From the NCBI GenBank assembly GCA_039180875.1, contig JBCDCY010000007.1, forward strand, positions 102,662 to 166,661: a stretch of 64,000 bases of DNA, read 5' to 3'. The position numbers and the translations under genes are program-made. Numbering within the stretch: the stretch's first letter is position 1; each line of letters begins with the position of its first letter. Below are positions 57,658-64,000 of the stretch, piece by piece. This DNA is from JBCDCY01 sp039180875 (lineage in GTDB: Bacteria > Pseudomonadota > Alphaproteobacteria > Rhodobacterales > Rhodobacteraceae). The notes below the pieces were generated by a model. The model was not told the DNA's origin, did no database searches, and saw nothing but the letters and a program-made list of their open reading frames with translations.

Positions 57658-58923
57658 ATGGTGATCAAGCGCAGCCTTGCGACCTTGCTTTGCACGTCCG
57701 TGCTGTCCACGCCTGTCCTGGCGCAGGACAACATGGAAAGGCTTACCAACATGCAGCGGACGGACGCGTCGTTCACGTTCGTCGATCAGGGAGGAGAGCG
57801 CGCCGAAGCACTGAAGGCGATCCTCGAGCACATCAATGTGCCCGATGGGTTCGAGGTCAGCCTCTATGCCGTCGTGCCGGACGTTCGGTCGATGTCGATG
57901 GCGCCCCAAGGCACCGTGCTGTTCGCCGGAACGCGAAAGGACAAGGTCTGGTCGATCGTCGACCGCGACCGCAACCGGGTCGCCGACGAGGTGAAGGATT
58001 TCGCGCCCTCGATCACCTTCGACATCCCGAACGGCCCGTGCTTCTCGCCAGACGGGTTCCTCTACATCGCCGAGCGTAACCGCATTCTGGTCTTCCCCGC
58101 GGCCGAGTTCTTCTTCGAAAGCCCGGATATCGCGGTGGCCGAGGTCGTCCCGCAGGGCGAGCTCATCCCGGTGGAGGAGGAAAGCTTCAATCACTCCGCC
58201 CGGGTCTGCGACATCGGGCCCGATGGAATGCTCTACGTCTCGCTGGGCCAGCCGCACAACGTGCAGCCGGTGGACAAGATCGAGATGTATGACGAGATCG
58301 GCATCGGCGGGATCATCCGCATGAACACGGACGGGTCGGGGCGCGAGGTCTATACCCGCGGCGTCCGCAACTCGGTCGGGCAGGACTTCAATCCGGCGAC
58401 GGGCGAGCTCTGGTGGACCGACAACCAGGTCGACGGCATGGGCGACGACATCCCGCCCGGGGAGTTGAACCGCCAGACCGAGGCCGGCCAGCATTTCGGC
58501 TTCCCTTGGACCAACGCGCGCGTCGAGATCGTCGCGGAGAGCGAGTTCCCCCGCCCCGAAGGCGTGTCCTTCGTGGAGCCGCAGCTGGAGCTCACCGCGC
58601 ACGCGGCCGATCTGGGCATGCGTTTCTACCACGACGATAGCTTCCCGGATGAATATCACGGCGGCATCTTCTGGGCGCAGCACGGCTCCTGGAACCGGAC
58701 GACGCCGGTGGGCGCGCGGGTGATGTTCACGGCGCTTGACCCAGAGACAGGTGATGCCCTGGGCGCGCAGGTCTTCGCCGATGGCTGGCTCAATGAAGAC
58801 ACCGGGGAGTATCGCGGTCGCCCGATGGATATCGAGTTCTTGCCGGACGGGTCGATGCTGGTCTCCGACGATTTCGCAGGGGCGATCTGGCGCATCGCCT
58901 ATGTGGGCGTGTCCGACGGGTGA
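57658..58923 (+). CDS. Periplasmic sorbosone/glucose dehydrogenase-like beta-propeller protein
   Basis: This 421-residue protein has a signal peptide (MVIKRSLATLLCTSVLSTPVLA) and the PQQ-type soluble sugar dehydrogenase propeller: GFEVSLYAVVPDVRSMSMAPQGTVLFAGTR, ARVCDIGPDGMLYVSLGQPHNV, YTRGVRNSVGQDFNPATGELWWTDNQVDGMGDDIPPGELN, and FWAQHGSWNRTTPVG. Relatives oxidise sorbosone or aldoses in the periplasm. The ATG follows GGGAGGAACT. The next gene, a dihaem cytochrome c, overlaps its stop and is the likely electron acceptor. Confidence 0.88.
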   Translation: MVIKRSLATLLCTSVLSTPVLAQDNMERLTNMQRTDASFTFVDQGGERAEALKAILEHINVPDGFEVSLYAVVPDVRSMSMAPQGTVLFAGTRKDKVWSIVDRDRNRVADEVKDFAPSITFDIPNGPCFSPDGFLYIAERNRILVFPAAEFFFESPDIAVAEVVPQGELIPVEEESFNHSARVCDIGPDGMLYVSLGQPHNVQPVDKIEMYDEIGIGGIIRMNTDGSGREVYTRGVRNSVGQDFNPATGELWWTDNQVDGMGDDIPPGELNRQTEAGQHFGFPWTNARVEIVAESEFPRPEGVSFVEPQLELTAHAADLGMRFYHDDSFPDEYHGGIFWAQHGSWNRTTPVGARVMFTALDPETGDALGAQVFADGWLNEDTGEYRGRPMDIEFLPDGSMLVSDDFAGAIWRIAYVGVSDG

Positions 58924-59495
58924 GACTGCCCGCGATCCTGGCCCTCGGCGGGGTTTTCCTCGCCGGGGGCGTGTCGGCAGCCGACCTCGACGCAGGGCGG
59001 CAGGTGGCCAATATGTGCCGTACGTGCCACGGGATCGACGGCTACGCCGCGATTCCGATCGCGCCCCATATCGGCGGCGAGCCGCGGGAATATCTTGAAG
59101 CGCAACTCATGGCGTTCAAGACGGGCCAGCGCGAACACGAGATGATGAGCGTCGTCGCCGCGGGTCTGAGCGCGCAGCAGATCGCCGACGTCTCGGCCTG
59201 GTACGGTGCGCATGAGGTCCAGGCGACGCTGCCCGAGGGCGTGGACCCGAACAACGCGCCGCAGCAATGCGTCTCGTGCCACGGCGCGGACGGCATCTCG
59301 CAGCTCATCGATGCGCCGAACCTCGCGGGCGAGACGAACATCTACATCGATACCCAGCTCAAGGCTTTTCAGCGGGGTCAACGCAACCATGAGATCATGT
59401 CTGAAGTGGCCGCTGGCCTCACCGCAGCCGAAATCCGAGAGATCGCTGATTGGTATGCGGCGATAACGTTGGAGATCGTTCCTCTCAGAGAGTAG
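58920..59495 (+). CDS. Dihaem cytochrome c (c4-like)
   Basis: This 191-residue protein has a signal peptide (MRLPAILALGGVFLAGGVSA) and two haem c sites, CRTCH near residue 38 and CVSCH near residue 119, each followed by a similar YLEAQLMAFKTGQREHEMMS / YIDTQLKAFQRGQRNHEIMS helix with the axial Met. This internal duplication is typical of c4-type cytochromes. GTG start overlaps the dehydrogenase stop (GTGA), so it probably takes electrons from that enzyme to the respiratory chain. Confidence 0.92.
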   Translation: MRLPAILALGGVFLAGGVSAADLDAGRQVANMCRTCHGIDGYAAIPIAPHIGGEPREYLEAQLMAFKTGQREHEMMSVVAAGLSAQQIADVSAWYGAHEVQATLPEGVDPNNAPQQCVSCHGADGISQLIDAPNLAGETNIYIDTQLKAFQRGQRNHEIMSEVAAGLTAAEIREIADWYAAITLEIVPLRE

Positions 59496-59970
59496 CCGTC
59501 GCCAAGCTTGACCGTACCGAGGATACAGGACTGCGCGCGTGTTCTCGGATGACCGCCAAGTTCGCGATGCGTGAGTTCGCCGTGCCCGCAGCGTTACCCT
59601 CGCAGCGAGCGGCAGCTTTAAGGGGCCGCGACGCAGCGTCCAGGTCGATTAACGGATGACCGCTTCCGGCCGAGGCTGCTGGGCGCTAGGCGCATGAGCG
59701 AGGTGATGTGTTGCACCGCCGCATGACTGTCTCGAGCTCATTGTCCCGGATGCTCGGCGGAGCATGAACGGCGGCTTTGGCAGATCGCGCTGCGGACGTA
59801 CCACACTGTTCAGTATGGTTCTAAGCCTGGGAAATTGGGCGCTCCGAAAGTCCACAAGGACGCTGGTGGTAAGGCCGAGGCGCTTCATCCGATCTTCCCG
59901 CATGGGCGCGCCCAATCGAGCCCTTCGCGACGCGCTTGCATCGGCCGCCCCGTTCATGGATTGCTTCCTG
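59496..59970. other. Non-coding spacer before the FMN riboswitch
   Basis: About 475 bases without a supported gene. Short frames on both strands lack ribosome sites and recognised motifs. It must contain the ribN promoter just upstream of the riboswitch. Confidence 0.5.
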
Positions 59971-60124
59971 CGTTCTCAGGGCGGGGTGGAACTCCCCACC
60001 GGCGGTAGGCGGCACGGTCCGCGAGCCCGCGAGCGCCCCGCCTCGGCGGGGGTCAGCAGATCAGGTGCGGCCGGTATGGGCCAAGTCCTGAGCCGACGGT
60101 CACAGTCCGGATGGAAGAGAACGG
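59971..60124 (+). ncRNA. FMN riboswitch (RFN element)
   Basis: The stretch shows the RFN order: GTTCTCAGGGCGGGGTG, CCCCACCGGCGGTA, GCCCGCGAGCGCCC, GTCAGCAGATCAGGTG, AGCCGACGGTCACAGTCCGG ATGGAAGAGAAC. The closing helix P1 pairs GTTCTC (59972-59977) with GAGAAC (60117-60122). It controls the riboflavin transporter gene that follows. Confidence 0.96.
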
Positions 60125-60161
60125 GAAGCGTGTGCGTGGCGCCTTGGCAAGCCCGTGCGTC

Positions 60162-60206
60162 GTCGTCCTGTCTGCCTTGAGTCGTGAGCGCAGATGAAAG
60201 GACGAC
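60162..60206 (+). promoter_or_regulatory. Hairpin that can hide the ribN ribosome-binding site
   Basis: GTCGTCCT (60162-60169) is fully complementary to AGGACGAC (60199-60206), which contains the AAAGGA ribosome site of ribN. It fits as the expression platform of the FMN riboswitch acting on translation. Confidence 0.65.
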
Positions 60207-60209
60207 GCC

Positions 60210-61091
60210 ATGACTCTTCGATCCCTCCCCACCTCCCCGGCCGTCGCCGGGGCCTTCCTGATGGTGCTGGCCGGCGGGCTCTTCGCCGTGGTCAACACGC
60301 TCGTGCAGCACGCGGTGATGGTGCAGGGCGTGCCGCCCGCCCGACTTGCGTTCTGGCAATACGCCGTCGCTCTGGCCTTCGCCGTCCCTTGGCTGCTCGC
60401 CAAGGGACGGGCGGCGCTGCGGACGCACATGCCCGGACGGCACGTCCTGCGGGTCGCGTTGGCGGCAGGTGGTGTGCAGCTCTGGGTCATGGGCCTCGCT
60501 CACGTGCCGATCTGGCAGGCCATCGCGCTCGTGATGCTCTCACCCTTCTTCGTGACGCTCGGCGCCGCCGTCTTGCTGCGCGAGCAGGCAACGGTGCAGC
60601 GTTGGCTCGCGGTTACGGTAGGGTTCGCCGGCGGCATGGTCATCCTCGCGCCGTGGTCGGACGCTTTTCGCATGCAGGCCCTTCTGCCCGTAGGCGCGGC
60701 GGCGCTCTGGGCGGCCTCGTCGCTGCTGACCAAGCGGATGACGCGCACCGAGAGCCCTGAGACTCTAACGGTCTATCTCCTCCTGCTGCTTACGCCGGTA
60801 AACGCGGTCCTCGCGGTCGGGGACGGCATCGCAATGGACCTCTGGACGGCAGGAGCGCTCCTGATCGCCATCGGCCTTCTGACTGCGCTGGCGCAGTACG
60901 CGCTCGTCTCGTCCTACGGGATGGCGGACGCGAGCTTCCTTCAGCCCTTCGACCACGTGAAGCTGCCCTTCAACGTCGCCCTCGGCATCGCGGCCTTCGG
61001 CTTCGTGCCCCCTGGAACGATGTGGCTGGGTGCGCTGATGATCGTCGGCGGGTCACTCTATCTGCTTTGGTACGAGCGCGGCAGCGCGTGA
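60210..61091 (+). CDS. ribN: Riboflavin transporter RibN
   Basis: This 293-residue EamA/DMT protein has ten hydrophobic segments (GAFLMVLAGGLFAVVNTLVQHAVMVQGVPPARLAFWQYAVALAFAVPW at the start; SYGMADASFLQPFDHVKLPFNVALGIAAFGFVPPG in the second half). RibN proteins of alphaproteobacteria are DMT-type riboflavin importers found directly behind FMN riboswitches, exactly as here. The ATG follows AAAGGACGACGCC. The upstream riboswitch indicates repression when FMN is abundant. Confidence 0.93.
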   Translation: MTLRSLPTSPAVAGAFLMVLAGGLFAVVNTLVQHAVMVQGVPPARLAFWQYAVALAFAVPWLLAKGRAALRTHMPGRHVLRVALAAGGVQLWVMGLAHVPIWQAIALVMLSPFFVTLGAAVLLREQATVQRWLAVTVGFAGGMVILAPWSDAFRMQALLPVGAAALWAASSLLTKRMTRTESPETLTVYLLLLLTPVNAVLAVGDGIAMDLWTAGALLIAIGLLTALAQYALVSSYGMADASFLQPFDHVKLPFNVALGIAAFGFVPPGTMWLGALMIVGGSLYLLWYERGSA

Positions 61092-61106
61092 CATCGAGTG
61101 TCGTCG

Positions 61107-61135
61107 GACGGAACGTTCTTGAGGAACGTTCCGTC
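61107..61135. terminator. Strong perfect hairpin after ribN
   Basis: GACGGAACGTTC (61107-61118) and GAACGTTCCGTC (61124-61135) form a perfect 12-pair stem with a five-base loop 15 bases after the ribN stop. No T-run follows on either strand, so it may be a transcript-stabilising hairpin or weak terminator. A protein-binding palindrome is the alternative. Confidence 0.6.
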
Positions 61136-61259
61136 GACTATGCCCGGTTGAACGGACGTTGGAGCGTCGCGGAGCAAAAGCCCGGATTGTCCCGCGGAGC
61201 AGGTCCTAGCTACTTACCCGATCGTCATCTCTTGCGTCGTTGTCGATTCTGGGCAGATG

Positions 61260-61424
61260 TCACTCGATGCTGTCGTAGAATATGCTGACCAGTTTGGCGG
61301 CTTGGGTGCCGTAGGCATCTCCGTCGCTCCCGGTGCGGTGGGGAATGAGTAGAAGGTCTGTGACGTAGGGGAGATTGCGAACGATGTGCCGATAGATGCG
61401 CATGAGCATTCCCGAAACGCCCAT
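61260..61424 (-). pseudogene. 54-residue frame, probable C-terminal gene fragment
   Basis: The minus-strand frame reads MGVSGMLMRIYRHIVRNLPYVTDLLLIPH then RTGSDGDAYGTQAAKLVSIFYDSIE. It looks protein-like but is short, and part of it (YRHIVRN) recurs at 63.2 kb within the 21-base repeat. It may be the remnant of a gene cut when the TetR/MpaB pair was inserted. No family recognised. Confidence 0.4.
61375..61395. repeat. 21-bp direct repeat, left copy
   Basis: TTGCGAACGATGTGCCGATA plus G recurs identically at 63218-63238. The two copies are 1.8 kb apart and flank the TetR and MpaB-oxygenase genes exactly. Confidence 0.8.
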
Positions 61425-61489
61425 CTCTGACTTGCGTCGAGACAGGCCTACCTATCTACCATGCGGTGCCTCGTTGGGGGGCGCAATGA

Positions 61490-62119
61490 TTGTCTGAAAC
61501 GCGTCGATATCGATCCTCCGCCAAGAGGGCGACGACTAAGCAGAAAGCGTCTGAAAAATTGCTGTCCGCGGCCTGGACCGCGTTTTCGACGGAAGGGCTT
61601 GAGGCTGCGTCGATCGCTTCCATTGTTCAGGCGAGCGGCGTCTCAACCGGTAGCTTCTACAATTACTTCGGCTCGAAGGAGAGGATGTTCGATGCCCTCG
61701 CCGAGGAGTTCGCAGGGCGCATCGCGCATGCGACCGCCGCGGCCAGGGCCCTGGAAACATCGCCCGAAGATGTGATCCGGGCATCCTTTCGGGCTTTCTT
61801 TGAGTGCATCATCGCCACCGACGGGGCCGCCGGATTCCTCGCGCGCAACCACCACAAGGTCAGAAGTTCACTCTACGCCTATGAGGCGACGCGGAACATG
61901 CTGCGTGATCTGAGCGCCGACATTTCGCGTGTGTCTGCGAACGCGCTCGCACCTGCCGAAGCAGAGCTTGTGGCCCGCACCGTCATTTCGCTCGGACTGG
62001 AAGCCGTGTTGCAGGCGTCAGATGCCGAAGAGAATGATAGCAAGCGAACGGCGAGCCTTGTGACAACCCTCGTTCTGGATGGCTTGAACGGGCTGAGAGC
62101 GCTAAATAAGAAAACTTGA
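61490..62119 (+). CDS. TetR/AcrR-family regulator
   Basis: This 209-residue regulator has the TetR helix-turn-helix (KLLSAAWTAFSTEGLEAASIASIVQASGVSTGSFYNYFGSKERMFDAL, residues about 23-70) and a helical ligand domain. The start is TTG at 61490; an ATG four bases upstream leads to an early stop. It is 45 bases before the MpaB-type oxygenase gene on the same strand, so the two form a regulator/enzyme pair. Confidence 0.88.
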   Translation: MSETRRYRSSAKRATTKQKASEKLLSAAWTAFSTEGLEAASIASIVQASGVSTGSFYNYFGSKERMFDALAEEFAGRIAHATAAARALETSPEDVIRASFRAFFECIIATDGAAGFLARNHHKVRSSLYAYEATRNMLRDLSADISRVSANALAPAEAELVARTVISLGLEAVLQASDAEENDSKRTASLVTTLVLDGLNGLRALNKKT

Positions 62120-62164
62120 CGAATTATTCAACTTTGTTCAGCTTGAGGGACAGGAGAATCCACC

Positions 62165-63139
62165 ATGTCCCTTTGGCGCCGCATTTCTGCAGGCCTTCCA
62201 GGCAGTGCGACATCTGACGGACCACCCCGGCACTGGATCAAGAACGAAATCGCCTCTCTGGACCCGGAGGTTGATTTCGCGCGCATCGTCAGACTGACGA
62301 CGGCCCGTCTGCTGAGGCCACCAAGCCTGGCCGCGATCCACTTGGCGTACGTTCTTGGCTTTGTGCGCTTCGCTGGTCCGCCGGTTTCTGCCCGATCCGT
62401 GGATCGTGACAATACCGGGTACACCTATTCCCACGGGTGGCAGCGTGCGGATGAAACCATGGTCTATCTGTTCGACTGGATCGACAACGGAATTGACAGC
62501 GAGCGCTCGCAAGCAGAGGCGCGAAAGGTGCAGCAATGGCATCTCTCGGTTGCGCAAAACTGGCCCATGCCTGCCAATACGTATCAGCACAGCGCGGCCG
62601 CTTTCGTACTGCTCTTCGATCGCCTGCTGACCCAGGTGATCGGCGCGGAAGGTTTGACCGAGACGGAACGCCGGGCGCAGCTCATTCATTGGACGAAGGT
62701 GAGCCACGCCATGGGCATGCGGGATATTCCTTCCTCTTGGGAGGGGATGGTGGAGCTGCTCGAGCGCTATGAGACGCCAGGCGTGGAATTCAATTATTCC
62801 AAAGAGGGCAACCGGCTGGCCACCAACCTGGTCGATCAATGGGCAACGCGGTTCTTTCCCAAGGGGTTTCACTGGATGGGGCGATGGCTGTGCATCGCAC
62901 TGATCGAAGATCACATCGTGGAGTGTCTGGAAATGCCTCGCCCTCCGGCGCCGTTTATACGGCTGACACGACGCATCGCCCGCGCTTTGCTTTGGCTCGG
63001 CGATCGCTATGCGCCTGATCCGCCAAAAATTCCTCAATTCGGAAGCTACCTGCGCGATCATCCCGCGAGCGCTTTAAGACGCCGGCAAGAGGTTCCAGAG
63101 TATGCTCCTGCGGGCTCGTTGTCGGCGGCGCAGGAGTAG
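62165..63139 (+). CDS. MpaB/rubber-oxygenase family protein (DUF2236-like)
   Basis: This 324-residue protein matches the ER-bound oxygenase MpaB/latex-clearing-protein family: LTTARLLRPPSLAAIHLAYVLGFVRFAGPPVSARS, then DRDNTGYTYSHGWQRADETMVYLFDWIDNGID, then QQWHLSVAQNWPMPANTYQHSAAAFVLLFDRLL and MGMRDIPSSWEGMVELLERYE. Members are haem b-containing oxygenases acting on polyisoprenoids or other hydrophobic side chains; the H in QHSAAAF and QQWHLS are candidate haem ligands. The ATG follows AGGAGAATCCACC. Substrate unknown. Confidence 0.85.
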   Translation: MSLWRRISAGLPGSATSDGPPRHWIKNEIASLDPEVDFARIVRLTTARLLRPPSLAAIHLAYVLGFVRFAGPPVSARSVDRDNTGYTYSHGWQRADETMVYLFDWIDNGIDSERSQAEARKVQQWHLSVAQNWPMPANTYQHSAAAFVLLFDRLLTQVIGAEGLTETERRAQLIHWTKVSHAMGMRDIPSSWEGMVELLERYETPGVEFNYSKEGNRLATNLVDQWATRFFPKGFHWMGRWLCIALIEDHIVECLEMPRPPAPFIRLTRRIARALLWLGDRYAPDPPKIPQFGSYLRDHPASALRRRQEVPEYAPAGSLSAAQE

Positions 63140-63217
63140 GTACGAGCTACCGTTGTCTTTGATGCTGGCCGAGAGCGAGGTTCTGAGGTGCCGTCTTCGC
63201 CCATTTGACACGTTTAG

Positions 63218-63238
63218 TTGCGAACGATGTGCCGATAG
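63218..63238. repeat. 21-bp direct repeat, right copy
   Basis: Identical to 61375-61395 in the same orientation. Together they bracket the TetR/MpaB pair and could be attachment or duplication scars. Confidence 0.8.
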
Positions 63239-63289
63239 CGCCCGGGTGCTACCCCCATGATTAATTTAGCGCTCGATGTCATGTGGGTC

Positions 63290-63510
63290 TGGCCCGAATA
63301 ACTCAAACGTGCTTCGGCAGGAGCGGGCGCTTCTGGCCTACTATTCGTCCTTTGTTGCAAGCGGAGCGCCGTGGCCGCATGGCGGGGAGGTTCACGATGT
63401 GCATAGCTGTTCTTCGACCCACCGTACTTCACAACATCGCCAAACCGACGCTGGCTTGGCCGGGATACCGCGACCTGGGGGCGGCGCGCCGAAGCTCTGC
63501 TCTGAGCCTA
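63290..63510 (-). pseudogene. Decayed copy of the 54-kb tyrosine recombinase 5' end
   Basis: From ATG 63404 the minus strand reads MHIVNLPAMRPRRSACNKGR then IVGQKRPLLPKHV, stop, VIRAR, clearly homologous to MHIVSLSAIRPLRLVRNKGR then IVGQKRPLLSKHVWAIRVR of the recombinase at 54490. The Trp codon has become TGA and the rest of the gene is missing. Homology continues into the 5' non-coding side (GGATACCGCGACYTGGGG). It is a relic from a second integration event. Confidence 0.85.
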
Positions 63511-63583
63511 CTCCGTCAAAGAACTCGTGTTGCGACGCGGTGTGGTGACTGATTCAATTCGCTAAATCGGGGAGGATTTGGCG

Positions 63584-63816
63584 ATGATAGGTCCGCGGCA
63601 AGTAGCGCAGGCGCGCTTTTCCGCGACTTCGATCTCGATGTGCTCGTGCCGAACGACCACCTGTTGCGCGTGATCGACCGGTTCGTCGATCTCTCAGGCG
63701 TCCGCGCACATCTCGCCCCGTTCTACAGCACGACGGGGCGTCCCTCGATCGACCCCGAGCTGATGATCCGTATGCTGATCGTCGGTTACACGCATCGCTG
63801 CCGCGCCGTCGCTTGA
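63584..63816 (+). pseudogene. IS1182-type transposase N-terminal relic with frameshift
   Basis: After ATG 63584 (MIGPRQVAQA) a single-base shift near 63613 is needed to read LFRDFDLDVLVPNDHLLRVI then DRFVDLSGVRAHLAPFYS then TTGRPSIDPELMIRMLIVGY, the N-terminal region of IS1182-family transposases. It then ends at 63816 without the DDE core. The gene is dead. Confidence 0.85.
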
Positions 63817-63940
63817 GCCTCTTGCGGGCTCCGCGCCGGCGCTCACCGCAAACAACCGATGCTCTGTTCCCGCAAAACTGGGCCATCCGCTGCTAGAATT
63901 TTCCGCGACCTGAGTCCCTGGCTGAGAGGAGCGGAGACGC

Positions 63941-64000
63941 ATGAAGGCATCGAAGTTCACGGACGCGCAGAAGGCGTTCATCCTGAAGCAGGCTGAGGAA
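63941..64000 (+). CDS. IS3-family transposase OrfA, N-terminal start (runs off the window)
   Basis: The last 60 bases encode MKASKFTDAQKAFILKQAEE, the start of an IS3-family OrfA (typically followed by GxxVAEICRKAGISQAT). GAGAGGAGCGGAGACGC precedes the ATG. The rest lies outside the window, so whether it is intact cannot be said. Confidence 0.8.
   Translation, partial: MKASKFTDAQKAFILKQAEE

Overview
The window looks like a chromosomal segment of a high-GC alphaproteobacterium, most likely of the Rhodobacterales. This rests on gene content (a Zur regulon with ZrgA, COG0523, DUF1826 and DUF6525-like proteins, a cobalamin riboswitch with CbiZ, RibN behind an FMN riboswitch, several Liv-type ABC importers), tight ATGA/GTGA-coupled operons and strong codon bias. 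No rRNA, tRNA or CRISPR array was seen.

Layout. 1-1.8 kb: end of hmgA and complete fahA (tyrosine/homogentisate catabolism). 2.0-5.5 kb: a Zur-box-led zinc unit with a truncated Fur-like mini-protein, ZrgA, an ABC ATPase, an FtsX-type permease and a DUF3299 protein. 5.7-6.9 kb: MFS efflux pump. 7.2-18.3 kb: one long minus-strand catabolic operon (LivM-LivG fusion, binding protein, LivF, LivH, RpiR regulator, isochorismatase-like hydrolase, EutB-like dehydratase, EutC-like reductase, aldehyde dehydrogenase, class III aminotransferase, terminator), divergent from an N-formylglutamate amidohydrolase and a glutamine-synthetase-like ligase. 20.6-23 kb: ArsR-type regulator with a palindrome, then NIPSNAP, monooxygenase and EamA genes. 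23.2-27.3 kb: a COG0523 GTPase without its CxCC motif, a small protein, and a Zur-box-led flavoprotein/Acr3-like permease pair. 27.4-34.6 kb: cobalamin uptake and salvage (riboswitch, btuB, btuFCD, cbiZ and two unassigned genes). 34.6-42.1 kb: amidase, zur-znuCBA and a second Zur-box unit (COG0523 GTPase, DUF1826, small protein). Four Zur-box-like sites (2.0, 27.3, 36.2 and 39.9 kb) make zinc limitation the main theme of the first 42 kb.

42-64 kb is more accessory: an amber-interrupted secreted protein, a LysR regulator, nested and decayed IS3 elements, then an intact and unusual module at 47.1-53.6 kb. There a LuxR-type solo with all canonical acyl-homoserine-lactone-pocket residues is divergent, across a lux-box-like dyad, from a five-gene Liv-type importer whose LivM permease is fused to an alpha/beta hydrolase. 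This is the best candidate here for an undescribed system (signal or amide/ester uptake plus hydrolysis). After it come a tyrosine recombinase, a small AT-rich gene, an RTX-tailed GDSL esterase, a sorbosone-dehydrogenase/cytochrome pair, FMN-riboswitch-controlled ribN, and a TetR/MpaB-oxygenase pair bracketed by a 21-bp direct repeat. A decayed second copy of the recombinase 5' end and transposase fragments close the window.

All family names come from reading motifs by eye; no database search was run.
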